Notes: generated by a model not told the origin, from the sequence alone. A DNA stretch of 64,000 nucleotides from Actinoplanes campanulatus (GCF_014647795.1 NZ_BMPW01000001.1:62001-126000), one strand, 5' to 3'; shown: positions 23,764 through 33,541, numbered from the stretch's first letter. Numbers and translations: made by a program.

Positions 23764-24926
23764 CCGAGCGGGTCCTCCCACGGCAGCCAGCGCACGTCGG
23801 GCCGCTCGGCCCGGGGCTGGTGGGCCACCGCGATCGGGGTGTCGCCGTTCGCCTCCACCTCGACCTGGAAGTTGCGGTCGAAGGCCTCCTCCCAGCGGCT
23901 GTCCTTGGGATCCGCCCAGGAGCGGTAGAGGGTGAGGTCGACGAGTTCCTTCAGGGCCGGGTTCTCTCCGACGTTGACGCCCCAGCGCTCGGTGGTGTCC
24001 AGTCCGAGGTCGAAGTGCGAGTATTTGTCGGGATACTGGTTCTTCCAGCCGGCGAGGATCGCGGCGTCGGTGCTGACCGCCTCGACCTGCCGGGTGTCGA
24101 GCAGCGCGAAACACTCCCGAACCCGGTTCTTACGGACCACGACGGCCCTAACACCGTCGAGCACCGACTGGCTCGTCGAGGTGGACAGACTGCAGACGTT
24201 CTTGCCCGTCAGATCCTCCAGCGCGGAGACCGGCGAATGATCCTTCAGGGTCACGACGGACTGCTCCGTGTCGAGGTAACCCTGGGAGAACGTGACGCCG
24301 GCCCGCTCTTCGCGCTCCTTGGTGATGCTGTAGCTGGCGATCACCATCTGCACCGACACGCGCTCGCCGGAGACCGGATCGTTGGCCTGCATCCGGGCCC
24401 GGTCCTCGCTCTCCAGGCCGTAGAACCGCACGTCCTCCCGGCGGAACCCGAGATCCTCCGCGATCATGTACGCCACGTCGATGTCGAAACCGGACCACTG
24501 CTTCGTGACCGGGTTGTAGTAGGCCGTACCGAACTGGTCGTCCTTGACCCCGATCTTCAACTCGGTCCAGCTGTCGACGCCGGCCTGCGCACGCAGCTCG
24601 GCCACCGACGGCGGCCCGCCCACGAACAGCCGCCCCAGCACCACCGCGATGGTGATCACGATGAGCAGCCCGAGCCCGGCCAGCCGCCACACCTTGAACC
24701 GGTACTCCCGGTCCACCACGATGGCGTTCTGAACCTCGGTGATGACCTCCTCGATCACCTCCTGCTGGGCGAGCGTCTGCGAGGCGATCTCCTCGGCGGT
24801 CGGCTCCGGCTGCCCCGGCGCCGGGGGCGGCGGGGTGCGCAGCAGCTGCCGGACCAGCTCCGGCGCCATCTGCAACTGCCGGGGCAGCCGCCACTGCTGG
24901 CCCGGCGGTCTCTCCGTGTCCCCCAT
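23760..24926 (-). CDS. Membrane-anchored amino-acid-type solute-binding protein
   Basis: A 388-residue protein with an inside-out layout: about 80 cytosolic residues (Pro-rich 31-42, acidic helix 43-70), a transmembrane helix at 82-104, then an extracellular SBP_bac_3 domain (LKIGVKDDQFG, GFDIDVAYMIAEDLGF, VIASYSITKEREERAGVTFS). ABC transporter binding proteins are normally lipoproteins or secreted, so this anchor with a cytosolic tail suggests sensing. No ABC permease or ATPase gene is near. It heads an operon with the polytopic protein and possibly PP2C. Glutamate-like ligands are typical for the family but not shown here. Confidence 0.85.
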   Translation of the reverse strand: MGDTERPPGQQWRLPRQLQMAPELVRQLLRTPPPPAPGQPEPTAEEIASQTLAQQEVIEEVITEVQNAIVVDREYRFKVWRLAGLGLLIVITIAVVLGRLFVGGPPSVAELRAQAGVDSWTELKIGVKDDQFGTAYYNPVTKQWSGFDIDVAYMIAEDLGFRREDVRFYGLESEDRARMQANDPVSGERVSVQMVIASYSITKEREERAGVTFSQGYLDTEQSVVTLKDHSPVSALEDLTGKNVCSLSTSTSQSVLDGVRAVVVRKNRVRECFALLDTRQVEAVSTDAAILAGWKNQYPDKYSHFDLGLDTTERWGVNVGENPALKELVDLTLYRSWADPKDSRWEEAFDRNFQVEVEANGDTPIAVAHQPRAERPDVRWLPWEDPLG

Positions 24927-24972
24927 CGACCCGTCCCTTCACGCTCCTGACGAGTCATGGTGCACGACGGTG

Positions 24973-25338
24973 TCAGGGAACGGGGTCCCCGGTCCCGTAC
25001 GGGACACCGGGACGGCACCGGGCGAGCCGGCCCGCGGTGAGCCGCAGCCCGGCCCGCAGCCCGTGCCGGTCGATCGCCTGCAACGCGTAGGCGCTGCACG
25101 TGGGCGTGTACCGGCAGCGGGTGGGCAGCTTCGGCGAGACCTTCCGGTAGCCGTGGATCGCGCCGACCACGACGCGCTCGGACCGGCTCTTTTCGAAGAA
25201 GAGCACCGAGGACAACCGCACCATGGTGCTCAGCGAGAAGCAGTCACAGCCGGGGATGTCACAGTCACAGGCCGGGTTGCACGAGTCCCACCAGTGGGAT
25301 TTCTTCTTCTTCCGCGATTTCCGCACGCTCACGAGCAC
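24973..25338 (-). CDS. yidD: YidD-like membrane protein insertion efficiency factor
   Basis: A 121-residue protein. The UPF0161 core spans IHGYRKVSPKLPTRCRYTPTCSAYALQAI, shown here as motif positions 61-89, with RYTPTCS being the family signature; it helps YidC-mediated insertion. Unusual is the N-terminal half: a basic KSRKKKKS patch and a run of seven cysteines between residues 20 and 34 (CNPACDCDIPGCDC), longer than E. coli YidD at its N-terminus. GTG 25338 is the only suitable in-frame start seen. It is not next to rpmH-rnpA-yidC here, so it is either a second copy or relocated. Confidence 0.85.
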   Translation of the reverse strand: MLVSVRKSRKKKKSHWWDSCNPACDCDIPGCDCFSLSTMVRLSSVLFFEKSRSERVVVGAIHGYRKVSPKLPTRCRYTPTCSAYALQAIDRHGLRAGLRLTAGRLARCRPGVPYGTGDPVP

Positions 25339-25359
25339 ATGATGGCGGATCGTGGCACG

Positions 25360-27087
25360 TCAGCGAACCGCGACGACGGCTGCGCTCTCCGCCGGCAGGA
25401 CCAGCCGGTCCCGCTCGACGACCACGCCGGGCGAGGTGGCCAGCAGCACCGATCGGGGCAGCGCCGGCACGCTGACCGTCTGGGGCGTGTCGGCCAGGTT
25501 GGCGGCCACCACGCTGGGCCCGCGGCGGATCACCACGTGCCGGTCGCCGTGCCGGACCTCGACCCGGTGCAGCCACGGGTCGGTGAGGCCGGGGGTGCTC
25601 CGGCGCAGCCGGATCAGCTTCCGGTACAGCTCCAGGATCTCGGCGTGGCCGGGTTTTCCCAGCTCGGACCAGTCGAGTTTGGAGCGCTCGAAGGTGGCCG
25701 GGTCCTGCGGGTCGGGCACGTCGGCCTCGGCCCAGCCGTGCCGGGCGAACTCCTTGCGTCGCCCGTTCTGCACGGCGGCGGCCAGGTCGGGCTCCGGGTG
25801 GCTGGTGAAGTACTGCCAGGGGCTGCTGGCCGCCCACTCCTCGCCCATGAAGAGCATCGGCGTGAACGGTGAGGTGAGCAGCAGCGTGGCGGCCACCCTC
25901 AGCAGGCCGGGCGAGAGGGTGGCGGTGAGCCGGTCGCCGATCGCCCGGTTGCCGATCTGGTCGTGGTTCTGGAGGAAGGCGACGAACCGGTGCCCGGGGG
26001 TGCGCTGGCGGTCGACCGGGCGGCCGTGCCGGCGGCCGCGGAAGGACGACCAGGTGCCGGCGTGGAAGAACGCGCCTTCCAGCACTGTCCGCAAACAGTC
26101 GAGCGATCCGAAGTCCCCGTAGTAGCCCTGGCGCTCGCCGGTGAGCAGGGTGTGCAGCGCGTGGTGCACGTCGTCGTCCCACTGCGCGTGCAGGCCGAAC
26201 CCGCCCGCCTCGCGCGGGGTGATCAGCTTGGGGTCGTTGAGGTCGGACTCGGCGATCAGCGACAGCGGCCGCCGCAGCTCGGTGGCGAGCGTCTCGACCT
26301 CGACCGCCATCTCCTCGAGCAGGTGCACGGCGCCCTCGTCGTGCAGCGCGTGCACGGCGTCCAGCCGCAGGCCGTCGACGTGGTAGTCGCGCAGCCACAT
26401 CAGGACGCTGTCGATGATGTAGCGGCGCACGTGGCCGGAACCCGGGCCGTCCAGGTTGACCGCGCTGCCCCAGGGGTTGCTGCCGCTGCTCAGATAGGGG
26501 GCGAACATCGGCGCGTACGCCCCGGAGGGCCCGAAGTGGTTGTAGACGACGTCCAGCACGACGCCGAGGCCCCGGGCGTGCGCGGCGTCGACGAAGCGTT
26601 TCAGGCCGTCGGGTCCCCCGTACGCCTCGTGCGGCGCGAACCAGCAGACCCCGTCGTAGCCCCAGTTGCGGGTGCCGTTGAAGGCGTTGACCGGCAGCAG
26701 TTCGACCAGGTCGACGCCGAGGTCGGTGAGGTGGTCCAGCCGCTCGATCGCCGCGTCGAACGTGCCCTCCGGCGTGAACGTGCCGACGTGCAGCTCGTAG
26801 AGCACCGAGCCGGGCAGCTGCCGGCCGGTCCACGCCTGGTCGGTCCAGGCGAAGGCGGAGTGGTCGTAGAGCCGGCTCAGGCCGTGCACCCCGTCCGGCT
26901 GCCAGGGCGACCGCGGGTCCGGCAGCGGCTGCTCCCGGCCCTCCAGGAGGAATCCGTAGGCGGCGTCGGCGGGGGCCGGCAGGTCGGCCCGCCACCAACC
27001 GTCCACACCGGCCTCCATGGCGTGGTCATGGTCGCCGAGACGCAGCCTGACCTGCTTGCCCGGAGCCCATACCTCGAAGACAGTCAT
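25360..27087 (-). CDS. treZ: Malto-oligosyltrehalose trehalohydrolase
   Basis: A 575-residue GH13 enzyme releasing trehalose from maltooligosyl-trehalose. The N-terminal E-set domain starts TVFEVWAPGKQVRL. Catalytic residues lie in GLRLDAVHAL (nucleophile Asp), IAESDLNDP (acid/base Glu) and FLQNHDQIGNRA (transition-state Asp). VYNHFGPSG is typical of TreZ. Start ATG 27087 overlaps the treY stop (ATGA), so treX-treY-treZ form one coupled operon. It is cytosolic and the last step of the TreYZ route from glycogen. Confidence 0.95.
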   Translation of the reverse strand: MTVFEVWAPGKQVRLRLGDHDHAMEAGVDGWWRADLPAPADAAYGFLLEGREQPLPDPRSPWQPDGVHGLSRLYDHSAFAWTDQAWTGRQLPGSVLYELHVGTFTPEGTFDAAIERLDHLTDLGVDLVELLPVNAFNGTRNWGYDGVCWFAPHEAYGGPDGLKRFVDAAHARGLGVVLDVVYNHFGPSGAYAPMFAPYLSSGSNPWGSAVNLDGPGSGHVRRYIIDSVLMWLRDYHVDGLRLDAVHALHDEGAVHLLEEMAVEVETLATELRRPLSLIAESDLNDPKLITPREAGGFGLHAQWDDDVHHALHTLLTGERQGYYGDFGSLDCLRTVLEGAFFHAGTWSSFRGRRHGRPVDRQRTPGHRFVAFLQNHDQIGNRAIGDRLTATLSPGLLRVAATLLLTSPFTPMLFMGEEWAASSPWQYFTSHPEPDLAAAVQNGRRKEFARHGWAEADVPDPQDPATFERSKLDWSELGKPGHAEILELYRKLIRLRRSTPGLTDPWLHRVEVRHGDRHVVIRRGPSVVAANLADTPQTVSVPALPRSVLLATSPGVVVERDRLVLPAESAAVVAVR

Positions 27088-29363
27088 TCCTTCACCAGGA
27101 GAGCGACGGGATAGGTGTGCAGCAGCTCGGCCACCGGCAGTCGATTGCCACCGTAGCTGGTATTCGTGAACACTTCCGTCCAACTGTGACCGTCCAGTGA
27201 CAGGCTGGTATCCCCCCAGCTGCCGTGCCGTGACAATCCGATCGGCAGCCGGGTGGCCACCGCGACCACGCCGCCGCGGTCGAAGGCGACCGCGTGGTGT
27301 CCGGCCCGCCCTTCCGCGTAGACCGGCCGGTAGGAGCCGAACAGCTCGGGCCGCTGCCGTCGCAGCCGCAGCACCCGACTGGCGACCAGCAGCTTGGCCG
27401 CTCCGGTCGCGTCCACCGGCGGCAGCCAACCGTCGTCGATGCGGTTGAGCAGGGCGCGGCGCTCGGCGAAGTCGACCGGCCGCCGGTTGTCCGGGTCGAC
27501 CAGCGAGTGGTCCCACAGCTCGGTGCCCTGGTAGACGTCCGGCACGCCGGGCATGGTGAGCTGGAGGAGCTTCTGACCGAGCGAGTTGGACCAGCCGGGC
27601 GGGGTGATGGAGGCGGCGAAGTCGGTGACCTCACGGTGCAGGGCCGGATCGTCGTAGATCCGGTCGACCATCTGCCGCAGGGCGGTCTCGAAGGACTCGT
27701 CGGGGCGCAGCCAGGAGGTTCCGGTCCCGGCTTCGCGGGCGGCTTTCCGGGCGTACGCCTGGAGCCTCTCCCGGGAGATCGGCCAGGCGCCCACCGTGAC
27801 CTGCCAGATCAGATGGGCCAGCGACGGGTCCGGGAGCGGAGCGAACCGGGTCCACCGGCGCACCACCTCGGTCCAGTCACCGGGCACCTCGGCGAGGACC
27901 GCGAGGCGGGCCCGGACGTCCTCGCCGCGTTTGGTGTCGTGGGTGGCCAGCGCGGTCATCGAGCCGGGCCACTCCTGCCCACGCTCCAGGGCGGCCTCGT
28001 GGAACTCGTCGGGGGTGGTGCCGAACCTGGCCGGATCGCTGCCCACCTCGTTCCGGGCCACGAACCGGGTCCATCGGTAGAACGCGTTGTCCTCCACGCC
28101 CTTGGCCATCACCGCACCGGTGAACTGCTGGAACCGGATGGCGAGTTCGTCGGTGGGGTTGCGCAGGCGTGCGGTGAGCTGGTCGAGCGCGCTGATCAGG
28201 TGTGGCCGGCGACGGCCCGCCTCGGACCGGGCCTGGGCCAGGTACCGGGACCCGGCCGGCAGGTAGGAGCGGTAGACCGGGAAGCAGGCGGCCAGCTCGG
28301 CGAGGGCCCGGGGAGCGTCCTCGACGGTCGGCGCCAGATCGGCCAGACGGGTCAGCTCGGCGGCCAGGCACCCGGTGGCGACCGTGTACTTGGCCTGGTG
28401 GACCAGGTCCTGCCAGGAGGTGGTGACACCGGTCAGGTGGTGGTCCAGGGTGTCGAAGAAGGCCTCCGTGCCGGTGTCCACGAAGACGCCGTTCAGCAGG
28501 CACATCGCGTCGTAGCCGGTGCTGCCGTCGACCGGCCAGGCGGGGAGCCGCTCGCCCGGCTCGAGGATCTTCTCCACCACGATCCAGGCGTCCGGGGCGG
28601 CCTCCCGCAGCCGGGCGAAGTATCCGGCGGGGTCCCGCAGCCCGTCCGGGTGGTCGACCCGGATGCCCTGCGCGATGCCCTCCCGGTACCAGCGCAGGAT
28701 CTCGGCGTGGGTGGCGTCGAAGACCTCCGGATCGTCGACGCGCAGGCCGGCCAGGTCGGTGATGGCGAAGAAGCGGCGGTAGTTCAGCTCGGTGTCGCCG
28801 CGGGTCCAGTTGACCAGCTCGTAGTACTGCCGGTCGTGGATCTCCCGTGGCGTGCCGTCGCCGGTGTCGTCGGCGATCGGGAACCGCTTGTCGAAGTACC
28901 GCAGCTCGCCGTCCTCGGCGCGCAGGTCGTCGAGGGCGTCCGGGGAGTCGGCCAGCACCGGAACGAGCAGCCGGCCACGCGACCAGTCGATGTCGTAGAA
29001 GTGGGCGTAGTCCGACTTCTGCCCGCGGCGAAGGATGTCCCACCACGTGGGGTTCAGATGCGGGACGGCGATCCCGGCGTGGTTGGGCACGATGTCGACG
29101 ACCAGGCCGAGGCCGGCCGCCTTCAGCGCGCGGCTGAGATGCAGGAGCCCGTCCGCGCCGCCCAGGGCGGGGTTCACCGACAGGTGGTCGACCACGTCGT
29201 AGCCGTGTTCGGAGCCGGGCGCCGCCGTCAGCAACGGGGCCGAGTAGAGGTGGCTCACCCCGAGATCGGCGAGGTAGTCGACGAGCTCGGCGGTGACATG
29301 CAGGGGGAAGTCGGGGCGGACCTGAACGCGATAGGTACTGCTCGGCCTGTTGTCGGGCATCAC
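27084..29363 (-). CDS. treY: Maltooligosyl trehalose synthase
   Basis: A 759-residue GH13 isomerase that converts the reducing end of malto-oligosaccharides to a trehalosyl unit. It begins PSSTYRVQVRPDFPL and has the YSAPLLTAAPGSEHGYDV segment. Catalytic residues are in GIRVDHPDGL (Asp), VEKILEPGE (Glu) and ATHDTKRGEDVRARL (Asp). Length matches other actinobacterial TreY proteins. Four-base overlaps join it to glgX upstream and treZ downstream. Confidence 0.96.
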   Translation of the reverse strand: MMPDNRPSSTYRVQVRPDFPLHVTAELVDYLADLGVSHLYSAPLLTAAPGSEHGYDVVDHLSVNPALGGADGLLHLSRALKAAGLGLVVDIVPNHAGIAVPHLNPTWWDILRRGQKSDYAHFYDIDWSRGRLLVPVLADSPDALDDLRAEDGELRYFDKRFPIADDTGDGTPREIHDRQYYELVNWTRGDTELNYRRFFAITDLAGLRVDDPEVFDATHAEILRWYREGIAQGIRVDHPDGLRDPAGYFARLREAAPDAWIVVEKILEPGERLPAWPVDGSTGYDAMCLLNGVFVDTGTEAFFDTLDHHLTGVTTSWQDLVHQAKYTVATGCLAAELTRLADLAPTVEDAPRALAELAACFPVYRSYLPAGSRYLAQARSEAGRRRPHLISALDQLTARLRNPTDELAIRFQQFTGAVMAKGVEDNAFYRWTRFVARNEVGSDPARFGTTPDEFHEAALERGQEWPGSMTALATHDTKRGEDVRARLAVLAEVPGDWTEVVRRWTRFAPLPDPSLAHLIWQVTVGAWPISRERLQAYARKAAREAGTGTSWLRPDESFETALRQMVDRIYDDPALHREVTDFAASITPPGWSNSLGQKLLQLTMPGVPDVYQGTELWDHSLVDPDNRRPVDFAERRALLNRIDDGWLPPVDATGAAKLLVASRVLRLRRQRPELFGSYRPVYAEGRAGHHAVAFDRGGVVAVATRLPIGLSRHGSWGDTSLSLDGHSWTEVFTNTSYGGNRLPVAELLHTYPVALLVKE

Positions 29364-31471
29364 ACCGTCCTGTCCAGCACGATGAGGGACCGATCCGGCA
29401 CCCAGATCTTGTGCCCAGCCTCCACGATGGCCGGGCGGTGCGGGGACGGATCAGCGGTTTCGATGACCTTCTCCCACTTCTCCCCGTACTCGGCGGGAGG
29501 AGTGGTGAACTCGAGCGGCGCGTCGTGCGCGTTGAAGAAGAGCAGGAACGAGCTGTCCACGTGACGCTGGCCGTACTGGCCGCGCTCGCGGATGCCCTCG
29601 CCGTTGACGAAGAGCGCCACCGCCCGGCCGAAGTCGTTGCCCCAGTCGTCGCCGGCCATCTGCCGGCCGTCCGGGGTGAACCACTCCAGGTCGGGCAGCG
29701 GGTCGCCGCCGCCGCGGGCGGTCACCGGCAGGCCGGTGAAGAACCGGCGGCGCTGGAAGACCTGGTGCCGGTGCCGGAACGCGGTCACCTTGCGGGCGAA
29801 CTCCAGGAGCTGTTCGTCGGCGTTCTGCCAGTCGATCCAGCTCAGCTCGGTATCCTGGCAGTACGCGTTGTTGTTGCCCTGCTGGGTGCGGCCCATCTCG
29901 TCGCCGTGCGAGATCATCGGCACGCCCTGGCTGAGCATCAGCGTGGCCAGGAAGTTGCGCCGTTGCCGGGCCCGCAGCGCCAAAACGTTCTCGTCCCTGG
30001 TGGGGCCCTCGATGCCGCAGTTCCAGGACCGGTTGTGGCTCTCGCCGTCCCGGTTGTCCTCGCCGTTGGCCTGGTTGTGCTTGTCGTTGTAGGTCACCAG
30101 GTCGTTGAGGGTGAACCCATCGTGCGCCGTCACGAAGTTGATCGAGTGGAAGGGTTTGCGGCCGTCGTCCTGGTAGAGGTCGGCCGAGCCGGTGATCCGG
30201 GACGCGAACTCGGCCAGGGTGGCCGGCTCGCCTCGCCAGAAGTCGCGGACCGTGTCCCGGTACTTTCCGTTCCACTCGGTCCAGTTCGGCGGGAAGTTGC
30301 CCACCTGGTAGCCGCCCGGCCCGACGTCCCACGGCTCGGCGATCAGCTTCACCTGGCCGACCACCGGATCCTGCTGCACCACCTCGAAGAACGTCGACAG
30401 CCGGTCGACGTCGTAGAACTCACGGGCCAGCGTCGAGGCGAGGTCGAACCGGAAGCCGTCGACATGCATCTCGGTGACCCAGTACCGCAACGAGTCCATG
30501 ATCAGCTGGAGACTCTGCGGGCTGCGCACGTTCAGGCTGTTACCCGTACCGGTGTAGTCCATGTAGAACTGGGGTTGATCGTCCACCAGCCGGTAATAGG
30601 TCCGGTTGTCGATGCCTTTCAGCGAGAGCGTCGGGCCCAGGTGGTTGCCCTCGGCCGTGTGGTTGTAGACGACGTCGAGGATGACCTCCATGCCGGCCGC
30701 GTGCAGCGCCTTCACCATGCCGCGGAACTCCTGGGTCTGCTGCCCGAGCGAGCCCATCGCCGAATAGCCGTGGTACGGCGCGAAGAACCCGAGCGTGTTG
30801 TAACCCCAGTAGTTGCGCAGCCGCAGGTCGTGCAGCCGGTTGTCGTGCACGAACTGGTGGACCGGCATCAGCTCGACCGCGGTCACGCCGAGGCTCTTCA
30901 GGTGCTCGATGATCGCCGGGTGGCCGATCGCCGAGTAGGTGCCGCGCATGTCCCGCGGGATGTCCGGGTGCGCCTGGGTGAGCCCCTTGACGTGGGTCTC
31001 GTAGATGACCGAGTGGTGGTACGGGATGTCCGGCCGCCGGTCGTTGCCCCAGTCGAAGTACGGGTTCACCACCACGCCCTTGGGCATGTACGGCGCCGAG
31101 TCCAGGTCCGACATCTGGTCCGGGTTGTCGAAGTCGTACGCGTACAGCGACGGATGCCAGTCGATGTCCGAGTCCACCGCCCGCGCGTACGGGTCGATCA
31201 GCAGTTTGTGCGGATTGCACCGGAGCCCACGATGTGGCTCGTAAGGTCCGTAGACGCGGTAGCCGTACCGCTGCCCCGGCTCCACCCCGGGCAGGTACGC
31301 GTGCCAGACGAACGCGTCCTGCTCGTGGAGTTGGACCTTCCGCTCGTTGCCGGCGGGGTCGAACAGGCAGAGCTCGACCGCCTCGGCCACCTCGGAGAAG
31401 ATCGCGAAATTCGTGCCCGTCCCGTCGTAAGTAGCGCCCAGCGGGTACCGGTGACCAGGCCAGACCTGCAT
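29360..31471 (-). CDS. glgX: Glycogen debranching enzyme GlgX/TreX
   Basis: A 703-residue GH13_11 isoamylase-type enzyme hydrolysing alpha-1,6 branches, supplying linear chains for TreY. The N-terminal CBM48-like part (WPGHRYPLGATYDGTGTNFA) is followed by the barrel with GFRFDLASTLARE (Asp), LIAEPWDVGPGGYQVG (Glu) and VTAHDGFTLNDLV (Asp). A GGGAG ribosome site precedes ATG 31471 by six bases. It is the first gene of the treX-Y-Z operon and is divergent from another debranching enzyme gene at 31655. Confidence 0.96.
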   Translation of the reverse strand: MQVWPGHRYPLGATYDGTGTNFAIFSEVAEAVELCLFDPAGNERKVQLHEQDAFVWHAYLPGVEPGQRYGYRVYGPYEPHRGLRCNPHKLLIDPYARAVDSDIDWHPSLYAYDFDNPDQMSDLDSAPYMPKGVVVNPYFDWGNDRRPDIPYHHSVIYETHVKGLTQAHPDIPRDMRGTYSAIGHPAIIEHLKSLGVTAVELMPVHQFVHDNRLHDLRLRNYWGYNTLGFFAPYHGYSAMGSLGQQTQEFRGMVKALHAAGMEVILDVVYNHTAEGNHLGPTLSLKGIDNRTYYRLVDDQPQFYMDYTGTGNSLNVRSPQSLQLIMDSLRYWVTEMHVDGFRFDLASTLAREFYDVDRLSTFFEVVQQDPVVGQVKLIAEPWDVGPGGYQVGNFPPNWTEWNGKYRDTVRDFWRGEPATLAEFASRITGSADLYQDDGRKPFHSINFVTAHDGFTLNDLVTYNDKHNQANGEDNRDGESHNRSWNCGIEGPTRDENVLALRARQRRNFLATLMLSQGVPMISHGDEMGRTQQGNNNAYCQDTELSWIDWQNADEQLLEFARKVTAFRHRHQVFQRRRFFTGLPVTARGGGDPLPDLEWFTPDGRQMAGDDWGNDFGRAVALFVNGEGIRERGQYGQRHVDSSFLLFFNAHDAPLEFTTPPAEYGEKWEKVIETADPSPHRPAIVEAGHKIWVPDRSLIVLDRTV

Positions 31472-31654
31472 ATCGTGCTCCCGCCCCTCGGCCGTCCGTA
31501 TGATCGCGGTCGGCGGGCGAATGCATGCCCATCCGTGGGACCGGCTAACCCTGCGCGGCCGCGTCAGAGGTCATTCTCGCGGACTTCACTGCTAACGTCG
31601 GCCCGACTGTCCGGTTAGCCACTGATATCTCCCCATCCGGGGGTTTGGGTCATC

Positions 31655-33541
31655 GTGCCGCGCAACGATCAGATCACGTTCGGGCCGCAGGTCTGCGGGT
31701 CCGTCTCCGCCGAGGCCGGTGGCGGCCGGGAATGGCTCGTCACCGACGGCCTCGGCGGCTACGCGGCGGGCACGATCAGCGGTCTGCGCACCCGCCGCCG
31801 GCACGCCCTGCTGGTGACCTCCGGTCATGTCGCGCTCACCTCGCTCGATCTCACCGTGACGCTGCCCTCCGGGGTCAAGATCCCGCTGTACACCCACGAG
31901 TGGGCGTCCGGGGCGATCGACCCGGCCGGGCACACCCACCTGGAGGTGTTCCGGCTGGTCGACGGGCTGCCGCGGTGGCGCTGGCGGATCGGCGACGTGG
32001 TGGTCGAACGGGAGCTGGCGATGCGGCACGGCCATCCGTCGCTCGCCGTGACGCACCGGGTGGTCAGCGCGCCCGGCCCGATCGGTCTGGCGGTCGCCGC
32101 GATGTGCACCTGGCGGACCGAGGGCACCTCCCGCCGGGCGAGCGGTCCGGCGCTGTCCGTGGATCCGGTCGCCGACGGCGTGATCGTGGAAGGCGCCTAC
32201 CGGCTGCACGGTCCCGGCTGGCAACCCGCCGGGTTCTGGCACGTCGACGTGCACACCCGTGCGGACGGCGCGGACGACGACCTCTGGCACGCCGGCAGCT
32301 TCTTCCAGCAGGCCGGGCCGGGCCAGACGGTGGAGATCTCGGTGTGGGCCGGCACGCTCGGCGAGACACCGCCACCCGTGCCGGCGGTCATCGCCGCGGA
32401 GCGCGAGCGCGCCCATCGCCTGGTCACCCTCTCCAAGGCCGAGGGGTACGGGGAAGCGCTGGTCCTCGCCGCCGACCGCTTCGTGATCCGCACCCCGGAC
32501 GGGCCCGACGTGGTCGCCGGCTACCCGGGGCAGGGCCGCTGGGCCGGCGACACGATGATCGCCTACGAGGGGCTGTTCCTCGACACCGGCCGGGTCGACG
32601 AGGGCCGTGAGCTGCTGATCTCCCGCACCCGGGCGGCGGTCGGCGAGCCGTCCGGCCCGGCCGCCCCGTGGCTACGGCACGACCCGCTGGACGCCCCGCT
32701 GTGGCTGGTGCACGCGGTGGACCGGCACGTCTCGCGGACCGGCGACGGGGCGCTGGCCGCCAAGCTGGCCATCCCGCTCGGCCGGCTCCTGCGGCACCGC
32801 CTGGACGGGTCCGGCCCGCTCAGCCTCGACCCGGCCGACGGGCTGCTGCGACTCACCGCCCCGCCCGGCGCCCCCGGCGACCTCCCGGCCGTACCGCGGG
32901 TCGGCAAGCCCGTGGAGATCAACGCGCTGTGGGTGAACGCCCTGGCCGCGATGTGCGAGCTGCTCGGCGAGACCGGCCGCGACGACGCCGAGCCGCGGGC
33001 CCGGCTGCGGCTGGCGCGCGAGTCGTTCCAGGCCCGCTTCCCGGCGCCCGAGGGCTGGTTGTACGACGTGATCGAGGGCCCGGCCACCACCTACCCGCTC
33101 GGCGCGGGCGCCTACCACGACGACCCGTCGCTGCGGCCGTACCAGCTGCTCGCCTGGTCGTTGCCGTACGCCCCGATGCGCGGCCGTCCCGGCGGCGCGG
33201 TCCAGGCCGTGGGCGAGGCCCTGCTCACCCCGCTCGGCCTGCGCACCCTCGCCCCGTCCGAGTACGGCTACCAGAGCAGCCCGCCCGCCGAACCCGACCC
33301 GGCCTACCACCAGGGCGCCGTCTGGACATGGCTGATCGGCCCGTACGCGGACGCCTGCGCGGCCACCGGCCAGCCGGTCGAGGGCCTGCTGACCGGGCTC
33401 GCCGCGCATCTCCGCGAGACGGGCGTCGGCTCGCTCGGCGACACCGCCGAAGGGGACTCGCCCCACCGGGCCACCGGCTGCCTTTTCTCCGCGCGATCGG
33501 TCGCCGAGGTGCTACGAGTGAAACAGCGGTACCTGATGTGA
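31655..33541 (+). CDS. Amylo-alpha-1,6-glucosidase, GH133-like debranching enzyme
   Basis: A 628-residue protein. The N-terminal half is a beta-rich GDE_N-type domain (EWLVTDGLGGYAAGTISGLRTRRRHALLV). The C-terminal half is an (alpha/alpha)6-type domain with GRWAGDTMIAYEGLFL, PVEINALWVNAL and YHQGAVWTWLIGPY, matching the C-terminal domain of eukaryotic debranching enzyme. The archaeal and cyanobacterial relatives act on alpha-1,6 glucosidic bonds. It is followed after 14 bases by a GT4 glycosyltransferase gene, a pair found together in glycogen or alpha-glucan loci. GTG 31655 is the start; 183 bases separate it from glgX, allowing a divergent promoter region. Confidence 0.9.
   Translation: MPRNDQITFGPQVCGSVSAEAGGGREWLVTDGLGGYAAGTISGLRTRRRHALLVTSGHVALTSLDLTVTLPSGVKIPLYTHEWASGAIDPAGHTHLEVFRLVDGLPRWRWRIGDVVVERELAMRHGHPSLAVTHRVVSAPGPIGLAVAAMCTWRTEGTSRRASGPALSVDPVADGVIVEGAYRLHGPGWQPAGFWHVDVHTRADGADDDLWHAGSFFQQAGPGQTVEISVWAGTLGETPPPVPAVIAAERERAHRLVTLSKAEGYGEALVLAADRFVIRTPDGPDVVAGYPGQGRWAGDTMIAYEGLFLDTGRVDEGRELLISRTRAAVGEPSGPAAPWLRHDPLDAPLWLVHAVDRHVSRTGDGALAAKLAIPLGRLLRHRLDGSGPLSLDPADGLLRLTAPPGAPGDLPAVPRVGKPVEINALWVNALAAMCELLGETGRDDAEPRARLRLARESFQARFPAPEGWLYDVIEGPATTYPLGAGAYHDDPSLRPYQLLAWSLPYAPMRGRPGGAVQAVGEALLTPLGLRTLAPSEYGYQSSPPAEPDPAYHQGAVWTWLIGPYADACAATGQPVEGLLTGLAAHLRETGVGSLGDTAEGDSPHRATGCLFSARSVAEVLRVKQRYLM

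Noticed and set aside
27294-31618. Two long plus-strand frames of about 750 codons each
   Set aside because: They are antisense to treY and glgX, lack any domain and have low-complexity composition; the minus-strand proteins are well-known enzymes.
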